This document shows, piece after piece, positions 31,720 through 42,689 of a DNA stretch of 64,000 nucleotides; positions within the stretch are counted from its first letter, which is position 1, and each line of letters begins with the position of its first letter. The DNA is from Megaustenia siamemsis (Eukaryota; Mollusca; Gastropoda; Stylommatophora; Ariophantidae): NCBI GenBank assembly GCA_032433765.1, contig JAVIAB010000051.1, positions 80,678,847-80,742,846 on the forward strand, written 5' to 3'. The position numbers were made by a program, and so were the translations under genes. The notes below the pieces were generated by a model. It worked only from the letters and a program-made list of their open reading frames with translations. It searched no databases and was not told the DNA's origin.

Positions 31720-32404
31720 GACTCTACTGGTGCTCCTGATAAACATTTTAACTAGCTTTTTCTGAACATAGTTCAATGATGGGACATTTTTTTTAAAAAA
31801 TAGAGCTTACAGTAGGAGGCAATATGATTATCAGAAGGAGGCACCAGCCAAGCCAGTGTTTCGGCCCTTTAGCTTCCTGACACTCTAGGGGGATCTAGGT
31901 CAGCACTCTCATGCGTGGACGTCCCTCCTGCTTTGAGTCTGAAAGCTCACATAGTGTTCGTCACGTGGAGACTGACTCTACACAAACTTCTAATCCAATC
32001 TACGGCCCACGCCACCCAGTCGCAATTTCCTGTCACAGCCCTAATCTAGACCATTGAGCGTTGACAGCAGTCCTAAATGTTTTCATGCAGAATTAGCGCA
32101 ACCTCTACTAATCTTAAAATGCTTTCAATTTTTTTTGGTTTCGTCTCTTCTTGTCTACACTTAGTATCTTTCGAGGGTATCCTCGTCCCGTTCTTTAATG
32201 ACAAAAATGTTTGCTGTGTATATCCACATGAGAGATTTGGTAGTGCGGTGTCGATAGAATAATTGGTTTTGTTTATTCGTCTTTTGGTATCATTGGGTCA
32301 CATACATCTTTTCGTAACCAGTGTTTAGTATTCAATTATATGGTTTGTCTGCAGCTGTTTCCTTTTTTCTTAATTTCTGCTTTAATTTTCCAGGTCCTAA
32401 AAAT
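31720..32404. other. No recognisable feature
   Basis: No gene or repeat recognised. Confidence 0.35.
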
Positions 32405-32835
32405 ATATTTGGTTATTTGGTTATGGAAGGCACCGGTATCACTGCAAACGAATTAAAATCCATAATTGCTCAACCGCCCGTGTCAGTGGAATCATCCGAA
32501 TCACTCACTCATCTCCCAAACAAAGAAAGGTAGCTGTAGTCCCCATCATAGCAGTCTCAGCACACGCCAAAAGACATAAGGCGAAACCGCACAGAAAGTT
32601 AACACAGCCAACTGTTCCCTGTCATACGATATCAGCATTCATCGCAAGCAATTGGAATATCGGAACTTGATCAAAACGGATGAAACACACAGCTCACGGT
32701 ATGCACGGAGCACTTAACTCAGTAGCTCCTGCAACAAGCCGGACTTGGAATATGAGGAAACTGCAACAAGGAACACTTTTCAGACACAGCCTTCACTGGT
32801 TTCTGCCGCCTATCCACCACATTGCCCGGAAGATC
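32405..32835 (-). repeat. Dispersed repeat X, copy 1 (inverted to 37885-38300)
   Basis: The inverse of this segment aligns over about 420 bp with 37885-38300. Shared stretches include ttgcagtttcctcatattcc, gagctgtgtg, gatatcgtatga, ccttatgtcttttg and gcggttgagcaattatgg. No domain recognised; repeat class unknown. The 128-residue frame starting at 32745 overlaps one edge and is not supported as a gene. Confidence 0.82.
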
Positions 32836-33484
32836 ACGTCCTCCTGAAAATGATGATCGTCATAGTATTTAAATGTATGGCGATTGATGATGTTAGGACA
32901 TCATGTTTGACTCCAACTACGAACATACAAAACACAGTTCGTCGTCAGATTATCCCCCTTGCACAACAAACAACAGATCGCAAGATTAGCGCATGGTCGG
33001 TCTTGGGACACACGATGAAACAATATGATGACGTAGCACGCACAATATGGCTGCGCCCATGTATTCATGATAACTCTAGTGAGTGCAGTCTACAACGAAC
33101 GAAGCACGGTGCAAACTTCCCAAAGAGATAAAACTTCGGCTGACTTGACGCAGCCCACCACATTAATGCGTTGGAAATTGTAAATAACTTGCGGCAAGCA
33201 TCTCCAACAACCGGTCATTGAACAGCACTAAGTGTGACGTAAAACGCAGATCAACATTAGACGGTGTAAGTGTAAGGTGCATTTACAACACTTGATTTGT
33301 CAAAACGGAGTATTGCCGTGCGTGCAACGCCAATTCAATGGCGCAGATATGACAAGTAGAACTACATTTCGACTGGAATGCAGAAAATTGTAACGGAAAT
33401 CCGAAATTGATAAGGTTCCAAAGCAATTTCTGCAGCGATAGAGAGAACGTGACTTAGTTCCGCCATCTTGGAAACAGAAGTCCC
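32836..33484. other. No recognisable feature
   Basis: Unassigned sequence between repeat X and LINE alpha. Confidence 0.35.
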
Positions 33485-33955
33485 CCTAAAAATATATATG
33501 TCAATAGAAGTGAGAAAGAGAGTTCATCGGTGCTGTACAGAGCTAATTCTGACCTATGGAAGCGAATCATAAACATTAATCAAAGAAATAAAAAGACGAT
33601 TAGAGGCCATAGAGATGGGATTTCTCAGAAGAATGTTGAAAGTTCCCAGGACAGCTAAAAAGACAAACGAGGAAATTCTCAAAGAGGCCAACACAAAAAG
33701 GGAGCTCCTAAAAAAACATCAGAAAGAAATATTTTTCGGGCACATCATGAGAAAAGGAAAGCTGGAATACTTAGTTACAACTGGCAAAATACAGGGAAAG
33801 AGATCGTGGACGACAAAGAGAGAAGATAGCTTGGTGTCATGGCATGGGAAAACAGTCAACAATAGAATTGATTCGATGTACTGTGGATCGAAGATTGTGG
33901 AAGGATATGATCACCTACGCTAATCGGTATGGCACATGATGATGATGATGATAGT
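33485..33955 (+). pseudogene. LINE alpha C-terminal fragment
   Basis: Reads MSIEVRKRVHRCCTELILTY, IKRRLEAIEMGFLRRMLKVP, RTAKKTNEEILKEANTKREL, then FFGHIMRKGKLEYLVTTGKI and SLVSWHGKTVNNRIDSM. Ends in a degenerate AYANRYGT followed by (ATG)n (33937-33951). The longest frame, 33615-33923, is open but the full domain needs at least one frame change. Confidence 0.86.
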
Positions 33956-33959
33956 ACTT

Positions 33960-34145
33960 CATTGATTGGATGCCGTCTCCACATTCAAGATGGCTACCAT
34001 GGAGCGTCATTTTACTCTGACAGTTGTCTTGATAATGAACGTTGTCATAGGTTCACCTCCATCTGTTGATGTTATCAGTCCACTTTATTCATGGTTTGCC
34101 TCTGCCTCGTCTACCTTAAACAATCCTCTCCAAGATGTCATTTAG
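33960..34145 (-). repeat. Dispersed repeat shared with 42690-42870
   Basis: Shares tgccgtctcc, gctaccatg(g/a)agcg(t/c)catt and cctctgcc with 42690-42870. There the repeat directly precedes the 3' end of LINE zeta in minus orientation, so it is probably that LINE's 3' UTR. Confidence 0.6.
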
Positions 34146-34264
34146 GGAGTACTATCTCACTTCATATGTCCTAGTAAGGGGATGAGGCAAAGAAATGCAA
34201 ATGAATGCATAAAAATGCGAAGCTGCAGTAAAGCTGAATATGAGGAAATAACAAAGTTACCAAA

Positions 34265-35360
34265 TTGTCATTTGTTACCAAATTCTCAATTCATATCAAG
34301 GTCCCCTTCCCATTGTATACCTTCGGTACATTGATGACTGCTTCGGGCTTACCGATCTACTTGAGGATGACCTCTCCAGGTTTATCGACTATATTGGTAG
34401 CTATCACAAAGCTATCAAGTTCACATCTTGTATATCCACTTCCTCTGTTACCTTCCTAGATCTTATCGTTTCTTGGGTACTTCTGGCCTCCACACCTCGG
34501 TTTTCTATAAACCCACGGACGCCCATTGTTATCTTCTCTATACTTCATCCCATTCACCTTCTTGTCGTGATTCTATTCCGTTCTCCCAGTTATTGCGTCT
34601 CCGTCGCATCTGCCAGGATGACCAAGATTTCCTCCTACAGTCTCACCTCATGTTAGGTTTCTTTAGCCGCCGTCTTTATCCAGACTCGATCCTCCAGTCT
34701 GCCCTCAAGCGGGTCCTCCTTATCTCCCGTCCCGAGGCACTCACTCCTTCCAACCACCCCCCCCCCTTCTGAGAGAACTATACTCACCCTTACATATCAT
34801 CCTCACAACTTAGCTGCTGTGAAGATACTCAACCGCTACCGTTCCATTCTCCTCTCTGATCCCACTACCCGTCTACTTTTTAGTGATCCCCCGATGATCG
34901 CTTTCAAGCGCGACAGGAATTTGAGAGATTTTTTGGTTAGAAGCCATCCCCCTAACTCCCACCCTCAACACTTCGGTACGGCCCCTTGTGGTCGTAACTG
35001 TATCACCTGTGCCTATGTGCTCCCTGCTGACTCGGTCTTATTCCCTAATGGACGGTTCGAGATCAAGCATGACTTCACATGTGTGTTCCGCAACATCATT
35101 TATGCCATCATATGCCAACGATGCCACATGACCTATATTGGTGAGTCTGGGAGAAGATAAGCGGAAAGATTTTGTGAACATCTACGGGATGTCCAACAGA
35201 ATACTGGTACTCCAGTGTCTTCTCGATTCAACTCCCCTGATCACAAGGGTAAAGACGACATCCGTATCACTGGGATTGTCCTTTGTTACTCTGGCGACCG
35301 CAGCCGCTATATTTTGGAAAATCGCCTCATAGTCCAGTATGGTTCGCTGACCCCTTGAGG
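34265..35360 (+). mobile_element. Penelope-like element: RT + GIY-YIG endonuclease, broken
   Basis: Penelope-like elements couple a telomerase-related RT to a GIY-YIG nuclease. The RT palm is visible at 34300-34445: IVYLRYIDDCFGLTDLLEDD (catalytic YIDD), then KFTSCISTSSVTFLDLIV. After a frameshift come SGLHTSVFYKPTDAHCYLLY and a DSIPFSQLLRLRRIC thumb-like part. A further frame change leads to the linker CGRNCITCAYV and the nuclease. At least three frame changes and in-frame stops show it is dead. The 5' part of the RT is missing, so this is a truncated copy. Confidence 0.9.
34819..35358 (+). pseudogene. Penelope-like GIY-YIG endonuclease domain
   Basis: A Cys-containing linker (FGTAPCGRNCITCAYV) leads to NIIYAIICQRCHMTYIGESG, the GIY-YIG strand pair in its Penelope form (Y-x-I/Y-I-G). 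After GRR there is a TAA in place of the usual hydrophobic residue at 35158-35160. The same frame then continues AERFCEHLRDVQQNTGTPVS, RFNSPDHKGKDDIRI and RYILENRLIVQYGSLTP, where Glu of LENRLI is the expected metal-binding residue. A single nonsense change therefore interrupts an otherwise readable domain. Confidence 0.88.
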
Positions 35361-35844
35361 CATGAATGTATCACACTCATACACATAGTTTCCTTTTGGT
35401 TGCTCCTTCCCTTTTGCATAGCCCTCTCTGCTGCACATGTTTGGGATCTCTTGTCTATCAAATATGCCATGCTATTTGTGGTTCTTCTCCTCTGGTCCCT
35501 TGTGGGACACTTCGGTGTTCTCCTCTATACCTTTTTTCTGTGCTCCTTACCCCTCGTTTGTTTTTGTTGTGCCCCGCTCGCGAACATCTCACTCTTACCG
35601 CCTTTTGAGCACCTGTTGGTCTACTGTTCTATTCTTTCTCCTTTGTGTTTGCACACTGACCCCTGTGTGAACTCCTCTGGTTCGGTGTGCATTTGCGCAC
35701 ATTTCTGCACATTCATGACAGCCACACTTTTGTTGCCATTTCCTTTTTATACACACAGGATAGACATTTTTGTTTTCTGTACATATTTCGAATATTTTTG
35801 TTTTGAATGTTTCGTTTTTAGTTTTGTGTGTGTGTGTGTTTCTT
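35361..35844. other. 3' region of the Penelope-like element
   Basis: Lies between the nuclease and the hammerhead-like motif. The overlapping long frames (up to 209 residues at 35283-35912) are C-, L- and F-rich and match no family; I treat them as chance open frames. A TG run at 35824-35838 precedes the ribozyme-like motif. Confidence 0.5.
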
Positions 35845-35847
35845 GTT

Positions 35848-35890
35848 TGTTCCTGCTGAAGGCCTATTGGGCCGAAACGTCGTTTAGTCT
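35848..35890 (+). ncRNA. Degenerate hammerhead-ribozyme-like motif
   Basis: Contains ctgctga, then a perfect 4-bp stem ggcc/ggcc with a five-base loop (tattg), then gaaac and gtc. This is the order of a hammerhead core (CUGAUGA, stem II, GAAA, stem III, cleavage triplet). Penelope-like elements are known to carry hammerhead motifs in their terminal repeats. Core A6 is C here and one extra A lies before stem II, so self-cleavage is unlikely in this copy. Confidence 0.5.
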
Positions 35891-36132
35891 GTGTCATCCA
35901 CTTATCACCTAAAGCTTCTAATGTACCATTTTTTCAAATGTTCTAACAGTTTCATCATTTTTCAAATTGCTTTAGGTACTTATTTTCCATCTGATTCAGA
36001 ACTTAACTGTTTGTCTTTTTTTTTCTTCCAATCAAATCTCCCCATTTCCCCTTATATCCATTTTTCAAAGACCCTCGTTTTTATTTATTACTAAAACTTT
36101 CTAAATTCTTGAAAATATTTCACTTGTTTCAG

Positions 36133-36252
36133 TTCCTTGGCCGTAATATCGACCACATTACCCGAAAATCATGTGCCGAAGGTCTGTCAAAATTATGGTC
36201 ATTAACACCATATTCTCTATACGCCACTTGGCGTGACGGGGATCTTTACTTT
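36133..36252 (+). mobile_element. SINE-B, 5'-truncated
   Basis: Reads cgtaatatcgaccacattac, aaaatcatgtgccgaaggtc, taacaccatattctctatac, gccacttggcgtgacgggg and the tail tctttactttattta. Only the 3' half is present. Confidence 0.85.
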
Positions 36253-36416
36253 ATTTATAGTGATGACTTCTGTTCTCTTCTGCATTAATCTTCTTTCCTC
36301 GCTCATTGCATGTTCCATGCATTTAATTTGTTTTTCATCTGCTCTGAGGTTGCTTTAGTGCTTGATTGTCAGCACAAGAGGCTTATTGAAACAATTGCAA
36401 CGTTCGATAAGATTTG

Positions 36417-37305
36417 CTGTTGAACTTATGTGATCTGTATATGTATCTAGCCTGTTGAACTTATGTGATCTGTATATGTATCTAGCCTGTTGAACTTATG
36501 TGATCTGTATATGCATCTAGCCTGTTGAACTTATGTGATCTGTATATGTATCTAGCCTGTTGAACTTATGTGATCTGTATATGTAACTAGACTGTAGAAC
36601 TTATGTGATCTGTATATGTATCTAGACTGTAGAACTTATGTGATCTGTATATGTATCTTGCCTGTAGAACTTATGTGATCTGTATATGTATCTAGACTGT
36701 AGAACTTATGTGATCTGTATATGTATCTAGCCTGTTGAACTTATGTGATCTGTATATGTATCTTGCCTGTAGAACTTATGTGAATTGTATATGTATCTAG
36801 CCTGTTGAACTTATGTGATCTGTATATGTATCTAGACTGTAGAACTTATGTGATCTGTAGGCCTATATGTATCTAGCCTGTTGAACTTATGTGATCTGTA
36901 TATGTATCTAGACTGTAGAACTTATGTGATCTGTATATGTATCTTGCCTGTAGAACTTATGTGATCTGTATATGTATCTAGACTGTAGAACTTATGTGAT
37001 CTGTATATGTATCTAGCCTGTTGAACTTATGTGATCTGTATATGTATCTTGCCTGTAGAACTTATGTGAATTGTATATGTATCTAGCCTGTTGAACTTAT
37101 GTGATCTGTATATGTATCTAGACTGTAGAACTTATGTGATCTGTAGGCCTATATGTATCTAGCCTGTTGAACTTATGTGATCTGTATATGTATCTAGACT
37201 GTAGAACTTATGTGATCTGTATATGTATCTTGCCTGTAGAACTTATGTGATCTGTATATGTATCTAGACTGTAGAACTTATGTGATCTGTATATGTATCT
37301 AGCCT
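36417..37305. repeat. 35-bp minisatellite, ~25 copies with a 286-bp higher-order repeat
   Basis: The unit is ctgttgaacttatgtgatct plus gtatatgtatctagc. Diagnostic variants tgaattgtat (36781 and 37067) and taggcctatatg (36858 and 37144) are each separated by 286 bp, so a block of eight units was duplicated as a whole. Confidence 0.95.
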
Positions 37306-37880
37306 AAAAAATACCGTATATTGCCGGCGGGGTTAGTGTCTGACATATGTTTCTGAGTTACTCCCGACATTGTATGTACCAGAGTTTTACCTGCCATTGC
37401 ACGTGACCGAGTTATGACTAACATTGCTTGTGCCCACATTATGCCTGACATCGCACACATCCATTATTTCTAGTTTGACAAAGTAATTCCACAATGGTTT
37501 GTGATGCGGCATTATTTTTTTTTACGACACGGGAATATATTCATATATTTTTTTTTATATTTAAAGATTGAGAAATGGTTAAAAGAAAACAGTAAAGGTT
37601 TCCATCACACCTTGATAGACTTATGAGTAATAACTTATTTGAGACCATAATTGTGCATTAAAAGCAAAAAATTCTTTAGGTGTAAAGGTCGGTGATAATA
37701 TGGGATCATGAACACATTTCTATTACAACATCAGAAGTATCTTTATATCTCTAAAACCAAGAACGTCCAGTACGTTTTGCAGCATCAAATGAACAAAAGG
37801 AAGGCTCAGGGTTATTTCTGGTAAAGTAAAAATGCCTTCCCCTACTTTACCATGCGTATTGTTGTTAGTGATAATATTTG
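37306..37880. other. No recognisable feature
   Basis: AT-rich spacer; at the start three short phrases (gtgtctgacat, gttatgac, catt) recur loosely. No gene. Confidence 0.35.
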
Positions 37881-37884
37881 TTAT

Positions 37885-38300
37885 GAGGACTTCCGGTCAG
37901 TATGGCGGATAGGCGGCAATGAACAATTGAGGCACTGTCTGAAAAGCTTCATTGTTGCAGTTTCCTCATATTCCAAGGCCGGCTTGCTGCAGGAGCTACT
38001 GCGATTAGTGCTCTGTGCACACCGTGAGCTGTGTGCTTCATCGGATAGTGTTTCTATATTCATACTGTTCACGATGAATGATGATATCGTATGACGAAGG
38101 ACAGTTCAGTTGCGTTCACCATCGGTGCTACTATGCCTTATGTCTTTTGACGTGTGCTGTGTTTGCTACGATGGGGACTGCAACTTCTTTTTCAGTTTGT
38201 ATATTCGATGAAATGTTAATTTTGATGATTCCACTGGTACGGGCGGTTGAGCAATTATGGATTTTAATTCGCTTGCAGTGATACCGGGTCCTTCGATTAA
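37885..38300 (+). repeat. Dispersed repeat X, copy 2
   Basis: The same ~420-bp sequence as 32405-32835 in opposite orientation, with both ends falling at about the same place (ggcggataggcggc at one end, gcagtgataccgg at the other), which supports a discrete element. No coding capacity seen. Confidence 0.82.
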
Positions 38301-38309
38301 CTATAACTA

Positions 38310-38530
38310 TTTGTTATGACCAATGACACACTTTTGGTTGTTCTGGTCGGCATCACGCTCGGTCGCCTTTACTTCTGGGAAAAATCTATTGTACTCATTT
38401 TTACAAGAGCAAAAGCCAATGTTTGTGTTGTCCGAAAAAAAAAAAAAATTACCCACACCTGTGTGTGAATTGAACTCCAACTCGTCTGAACAGTAGTGAG
38501 AGCATTAACCACGCCGCCACGAGGCTTCAC
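38310..38530 (-). mobile_element. SINE-B-related element, diverged
   Basis: Body pieces ggtcggcatcacgctcggtc and ctttacttctgggaaaaatc are followed by an inverted tRNA-like head: B box as tgtgaattgaactcc and cattaaccacgccgccacgagg. Diverged from typical SINE-B in both head and body. Confidence 0.65.
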
Positions 38531-38599
38531 GTAGAAGTGTACGTTTAAAACATTTAGTTGGTCGTGGAAAATAGACTTTTCAATGTCATGTCTGCTTTC

Positions 38600-38830
38600 A
38601 AGAATGGAAGCCTTGCTGGCCCGTTTCATAACAAGACGGGTTCGGGTTTAATTCCCACAGTGGCGGGTCGGATCGACACAGCTCTGGGATACCACTGATT
38701 TTTCACCTAGTCACTCAAAATTGGTTCCAGAGATTTTTATAGAAAATATAGTCGGCCTGGCTTGATGCTGACCACATCAACCAAACAATTGCCTTTTCAA
38801 TGGAAAAAAATTGGTCACAAACATCATATT
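38600..38830 (+). mobile_element. SINE-B-related element feeding the 50-bp array
   Basis: B-box-like ggtttaattccca at 38644, then a body with gatttttatagaaaatatag, cggcctggcttgatgctgac and cacatcaacc, parallel to the SINE-B body (tttttctgggaaagtaaag, cgtaataccgaccacattac). It then runs without a break into the array at the position where SINE-B has its tail (ggtcactaacaccatattcc). Confidence 0.7.
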
Positions 38831-39955
38831 CTACATGCGTGTAGCTGGACGAGGACGTACTTTACCAGTAACATCGTATTCTACATACGTATAGCTGGAA
38901 GATGACGTACTTTACCAATAACATCATATTCTACATACGTCTAGCTGGACGAGGACGTACTTTACCAGTAACATCGTATTCTGCATACGTATAGCTGGAC
39001 GAGGACGTACTTTGCCATTAACATCGTGTTCTACATACGTCTAGCTGGAAGAGGACGTACTTTACCAATAACATCATATTCTACATACGTATAGCTGGAC
39101 GAGGACGTACTTTACCAGTAACATCGTATTTTACATACGTATAGCTGGACGAGGACGTACTTTACCAGTAACATCATATTCTACATACGTATAGCTAGAA
39201 GATGGCGTACTTTACCAGTAACATCATATTCTACATACGTATAGCTGGAAGAGGACGTACTTTACCAATAACATCGTATTCTACATACGTCTAGCTGGAA
39301 GAGGGCGTACTTTACCAATAACATCGTATTCTACATACGTATAGCTGGACGAGGACGTACTTTACCAATAACACCGTATTCTACATACGTATAGCTGGAA
39401 GACGGCGTACTTTACCAATAACATCGTATTCTACATACGTATAGCTGGAAGAGGACGTACTTTACCAATAACACCGTATTCTACATACGTATAGCTGGAA
39501 GAGGGCGTACTTTACCAGTAACACCGTATTCTACATACGTCTAGCTGGAAGAGGGCGTACTTTACCAGTAACACCGTATTCTACATACGTCTAGCTGGAA
39601 GAGGGCGTTCTTTACCAGTAAAACCGTATTCTACATACGTCTAGGTGGAAGAGGACTACTTTACCAATAACACCGTATTCTACATACGTCTAGCTGGAAG
39701 AGGGCGTACTTTACCAATAACATCATATTCTACATACGTCTAGCTGGAAGAGGGCGTACTTTACCAATAACATCGTATTCTACATACGTCTAGCTGGAAG
39801 AGGGCGTACTTTACCAATAACATCATATTCTACATACGTCTAGCTGGAAGAGGGCGTACTTTACCAATAACATCGTATTCTACATACGTCTAGCTGGAAG
39901 AGGGCGTACTTTACCAATAATATCGTATTCTACATACGTGTAGCAGGACGAGGAC
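38830..39955. repeat. 50-bp minisatellite (~23 copies) derived from a SINE-B tail
   Basis: The unit is ataacatcgtattctacata, cgtctagctggaagagggcg, tactttacca. It parallels the SINE-B 3' tail (taacaccatattccctatac, gccacttggcgtgacggggt, tactttac), with identical order and most positions shared. Variants gaggac/gagggc and atcg/atca/accg mark subtypes. Confidence 0.93.
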
Positions 39956-40224
39956 GTGTTTTATTTACCAATAACATTGTGCCTTCCTTTAAGTCATATA
40001 AAAATACATACCTCAGTTGACATTGCCGGTGCTAATGATGGGAAGGTACTTCAGGTTGCAACATAAATATGTAGACGATTCCATCTTATTTTAAACAATT
40101 TGTATTTCTTCATCCTTCGTTTTCGCCTTTCTGCTTTAGGTTAAATTCTGGTCTCGCATTTGTGATCTGCGGTGTGTCTCGTGCGATTATATGATCGTAG
40201 TGATGTCTGATCGTTGATTGTCCT
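39956..40224. other. No recognisable feature
   Basis: Spacer between the array and repeat F; nothing recognised. Confidence 0.3.
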
Positions 40225-40545
40225 ACATATTGTAGGTCTCTCACCTGCGCTGACGGGGCTCGAAGGAGGAGTGAAGAATTGTTGCGCTGTTCCCTACCAG
40301 GTATATTCGTAAGAGACCACTAAAGAGGTTTGGTCATGGGACTGGTTCGCCTGTACTGTACAAAATTAAGCCGCAACAATTTCACAAACATCGAAAACAA
40401 TATAAATAAAGTAAATCTTTTCTGCAGGAAAGATTCGAGGATAGGGAAGACAGAGGGCGATCTTAAGAGAATGGTTAAAAAAACAGGACCGCTTGAAAGT
40501 TATTGATGAAGACCAGTGATCCACAAGGAGTTGAAATGAAGAAGA
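40225..40545 (+). mobile_element. Chimeric repeat F with LINE gamma 3' tail, copy 1
   Basis: The first part (cacctgcgctgacggggc; gttgcgctgttccctacc; aggtatattcgtaagag; catgggactgg) matches 63325-63440. The second part encodes a decayed LINE gamma end (LKRMVKK; a degenerate VIDEDQxSTRS) and closes with GAAGAAGA-like sequence. The same join exists in the other copy, so this is one composite repeat family. Confidence 0.75.
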
Positions 40546-41159
40546 AGATGGTAGGTCTGCATTTTCACCCTTTACCTTTAATTCTAAATATTCGTTCTCT
40601 CTGAAGAATGTGATGGTGATCGTGTTACGTTTCCAAACCATTTGAGCTGTTTATTAATATGATCCAGCACTGGTGGGAACCCAACCTTTTTTTTTTATAT
40701 TTTCATTTCTGATTATTCTTTTCTTTCCACATTCAGTTTTCTTCTCAGCATTATCATTTCCTTCTGAAAATGTTTACATTTTTTAAATTTTCTGTTTGAC
40801 TGTTAATGTCTAAGTCTGGTCCATGAAGCAGAGTATTGGGAGGAATACTGTGTAATATATTTAACTGATCTTACATGTTTGTTCTATACTTTTTGAGTCA
40901 AAATGACTTACAACACGGTTTGCTTTCAACACCTTTTATCGATCACTTGTGCATTTTCTTATAAGGTTATTTGTTTCCTAAGAAAAGACATCTGTCGCCT
41001 GATAGAAATGTATAGCTCAATTTTTATGTATTTAATTTAGCTACAATCACACGTTTATTTTTTAACGCTTTTTAATATTGTGATATCAGTTTGTTTTCTT
41101 CGCATTATTTAATTATTATGTTCATTTTCTGTTATTATCGTTATCATCTACATTATTTA
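40546..41159. other. No recognisable feature
   Basis: T-rich sequence; no gene or repeat recognised. Confidence 0.35.
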
Positions 41160-42005
41160 CAGCGAAAACATGAGATCAATAGTAGAGAATAAAAGGAATT
41201 GAAGTCAACGGTCACACACAAACAATCTGCGATATGTGGGTGACATGGTCTTGATATTTGAGACGGAGAAAGAATTACAACAAATGATGGATATAATAGT
41301 AAAAGAAAGCAACAAGAAAGGTCTCAGTCTGAATAGTAAGAAAACAGAAGTAATGGTCATATCGAAGAAACAATCTTATCGAAGAAACAATCATCACCAC
41401 CAACCAAAATAAAAATAAACAGGACAAATCTGAAACAAGTGCAATAAGATCATCAGATAGAAGATGCACCATAGAACTACAAAGAAGAATAGTTCGTGCC
41501 AAAAAAGTATTTCAGAAAATTAAAAACGTCTTATGCAACAAGTCTGTGTCAATAAAAGAGAGAAATAGAGTTCATCTGTGCTCTATAGAGCAAATTTTAA
41601 CATATGGAAGTAAATTTTGGGCAGTAAACAAACAAATGAAAAGACAATTAGTGGCCAAAGAGATGGGATTTCTCAGAAGAACGGTGAGAGTTCCTTGGAC
41701 AGCTAAAAAGACCAATGAGGAAATTCTCACAGAGGCCAAAACAAAAAGGAAGTTACTTAGAAACATCAGAACGAAAGAATCGACATTTTTTTCGGGCACA
41801 TCATGAGAGAGAAAAAAGCTGGAATATTTGGTTACAACTGGCAGAATACAAGAAAAGAGAGATTGCGGAAAAAAAAGAGAGAAGATACTGGATAGTGTAT
41901 GTCATGGCATGGAGAAGAGTCAACAACAGAATTGATACGAAGTACTATGGACAGTGAATTGGGGAAGAACATGATCGCCTATGCCAACAGGTATGGCACA
42001 TAATT
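41160..42005 (+). pseudogene. LINE alpha RT end and C-terminal domain
   Basis: Reads NNLRYVGDMVLIFETEKELQ (the usual YADD is YVGD), KGLSLNSKKTEVMVISKKQ, then a decayed linker, RVHLCSIEQILTYGSKFWAV, KEMGFLRRTVRVPWTAKKTN and a frame-shifted FFGHIMRE, closing at AYANRYGT near 41975-42000. The loss of the second catalytic position (A-D to G-D) and several frameshifts show it is dead. Confidence 0.86.
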
Positions 42006-42093
42006 TTTATGTTAGTTTATGTATGTTATGTTTATGTAGTTTATGTAGGCTGGTTATATTTCTTCGTTACAGATAGCGGACAATTGGATAGCA

Positions 42094-42470
42094 AAGGCCA
42101 GACCAGGGGAGCGTTGCGTAATATTATTTGCGTTATTTGGGGGCATGGGTACTCTAGTTGGGAACATCAGACTGGGCTTCCGACGTTCGGACAACCCGTG
42201 TTCGATTCCTCCTGGAAGCAGTGTGAATTGTACCCGTGGTTTTGAGAAAAAAAAAACAAAAAACCAGCGGTCGACCTAGCCGTTGACAGAAATGGGTACC
42301 AGAGTAGTACTCTGGGAAGGTGAGGAATGCCGCCTCGCTTCGTGAGTTTGTATGCTTGAAGCGACATTATCCAGACGTCTCCGAACACTTCTGGATAGCC
42401 GGGCGAGCACATATTGGCGAAAAGCTCGCGTGCTAAGACGCCGATTGAAGTCTTGCACTTCATCTTTATC
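42094..42470 (+). mobile_element. SINE-C, tRNA-derived, copy 1
   Basis: B box gtgttcgattcctcctgg at 42199, then gcagtgtgaattgtac, ccgttgacagaaatgggta, tagtactctgggaaggtgag, gaatgccgcctcgc, cttgaagcgacattatccag and acgtctccgaacacttctgg. Aligns for 300 bp with 51187-51505. The A-box half is partly decayed (gggtactctagttggg). Confidence 0.85.
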
Positions 42471-42689
42471 TTCAGTGACATATCCATACACAATTGTTTA
42501 GGTTTCTGTAGAGGTTCACTGTATTTCACCACAAAATTCCTGACACGGCAATTCTGTCTTTAAATACCTTATCATAAAACTACTCACACATCATGCTTCT
42601 ATTTTAATATAATCCATGATTATATAAGTTACGGGTATCCTTGACGCGGATACTGTTTTTTTTTTTTTTAAATAGGTCATTGTTTATAA

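Noticed and set aside
32745..33131. 128-residue ORF
   Set aside because: Overlaps dispersed repeat X at its start; the rest has no family features and no support as a gene.
35283..35912. 209-residue plus-strand ORF
   Set aside because: Lies in the 3' region of the Penelope-like element, partly overlapping the nuclease in another frame; hydrophobic composition but no recognisable family.
36417..37305. CRISPR-like array
   Set aside because: 35-bp units abut directly without unique spacers.
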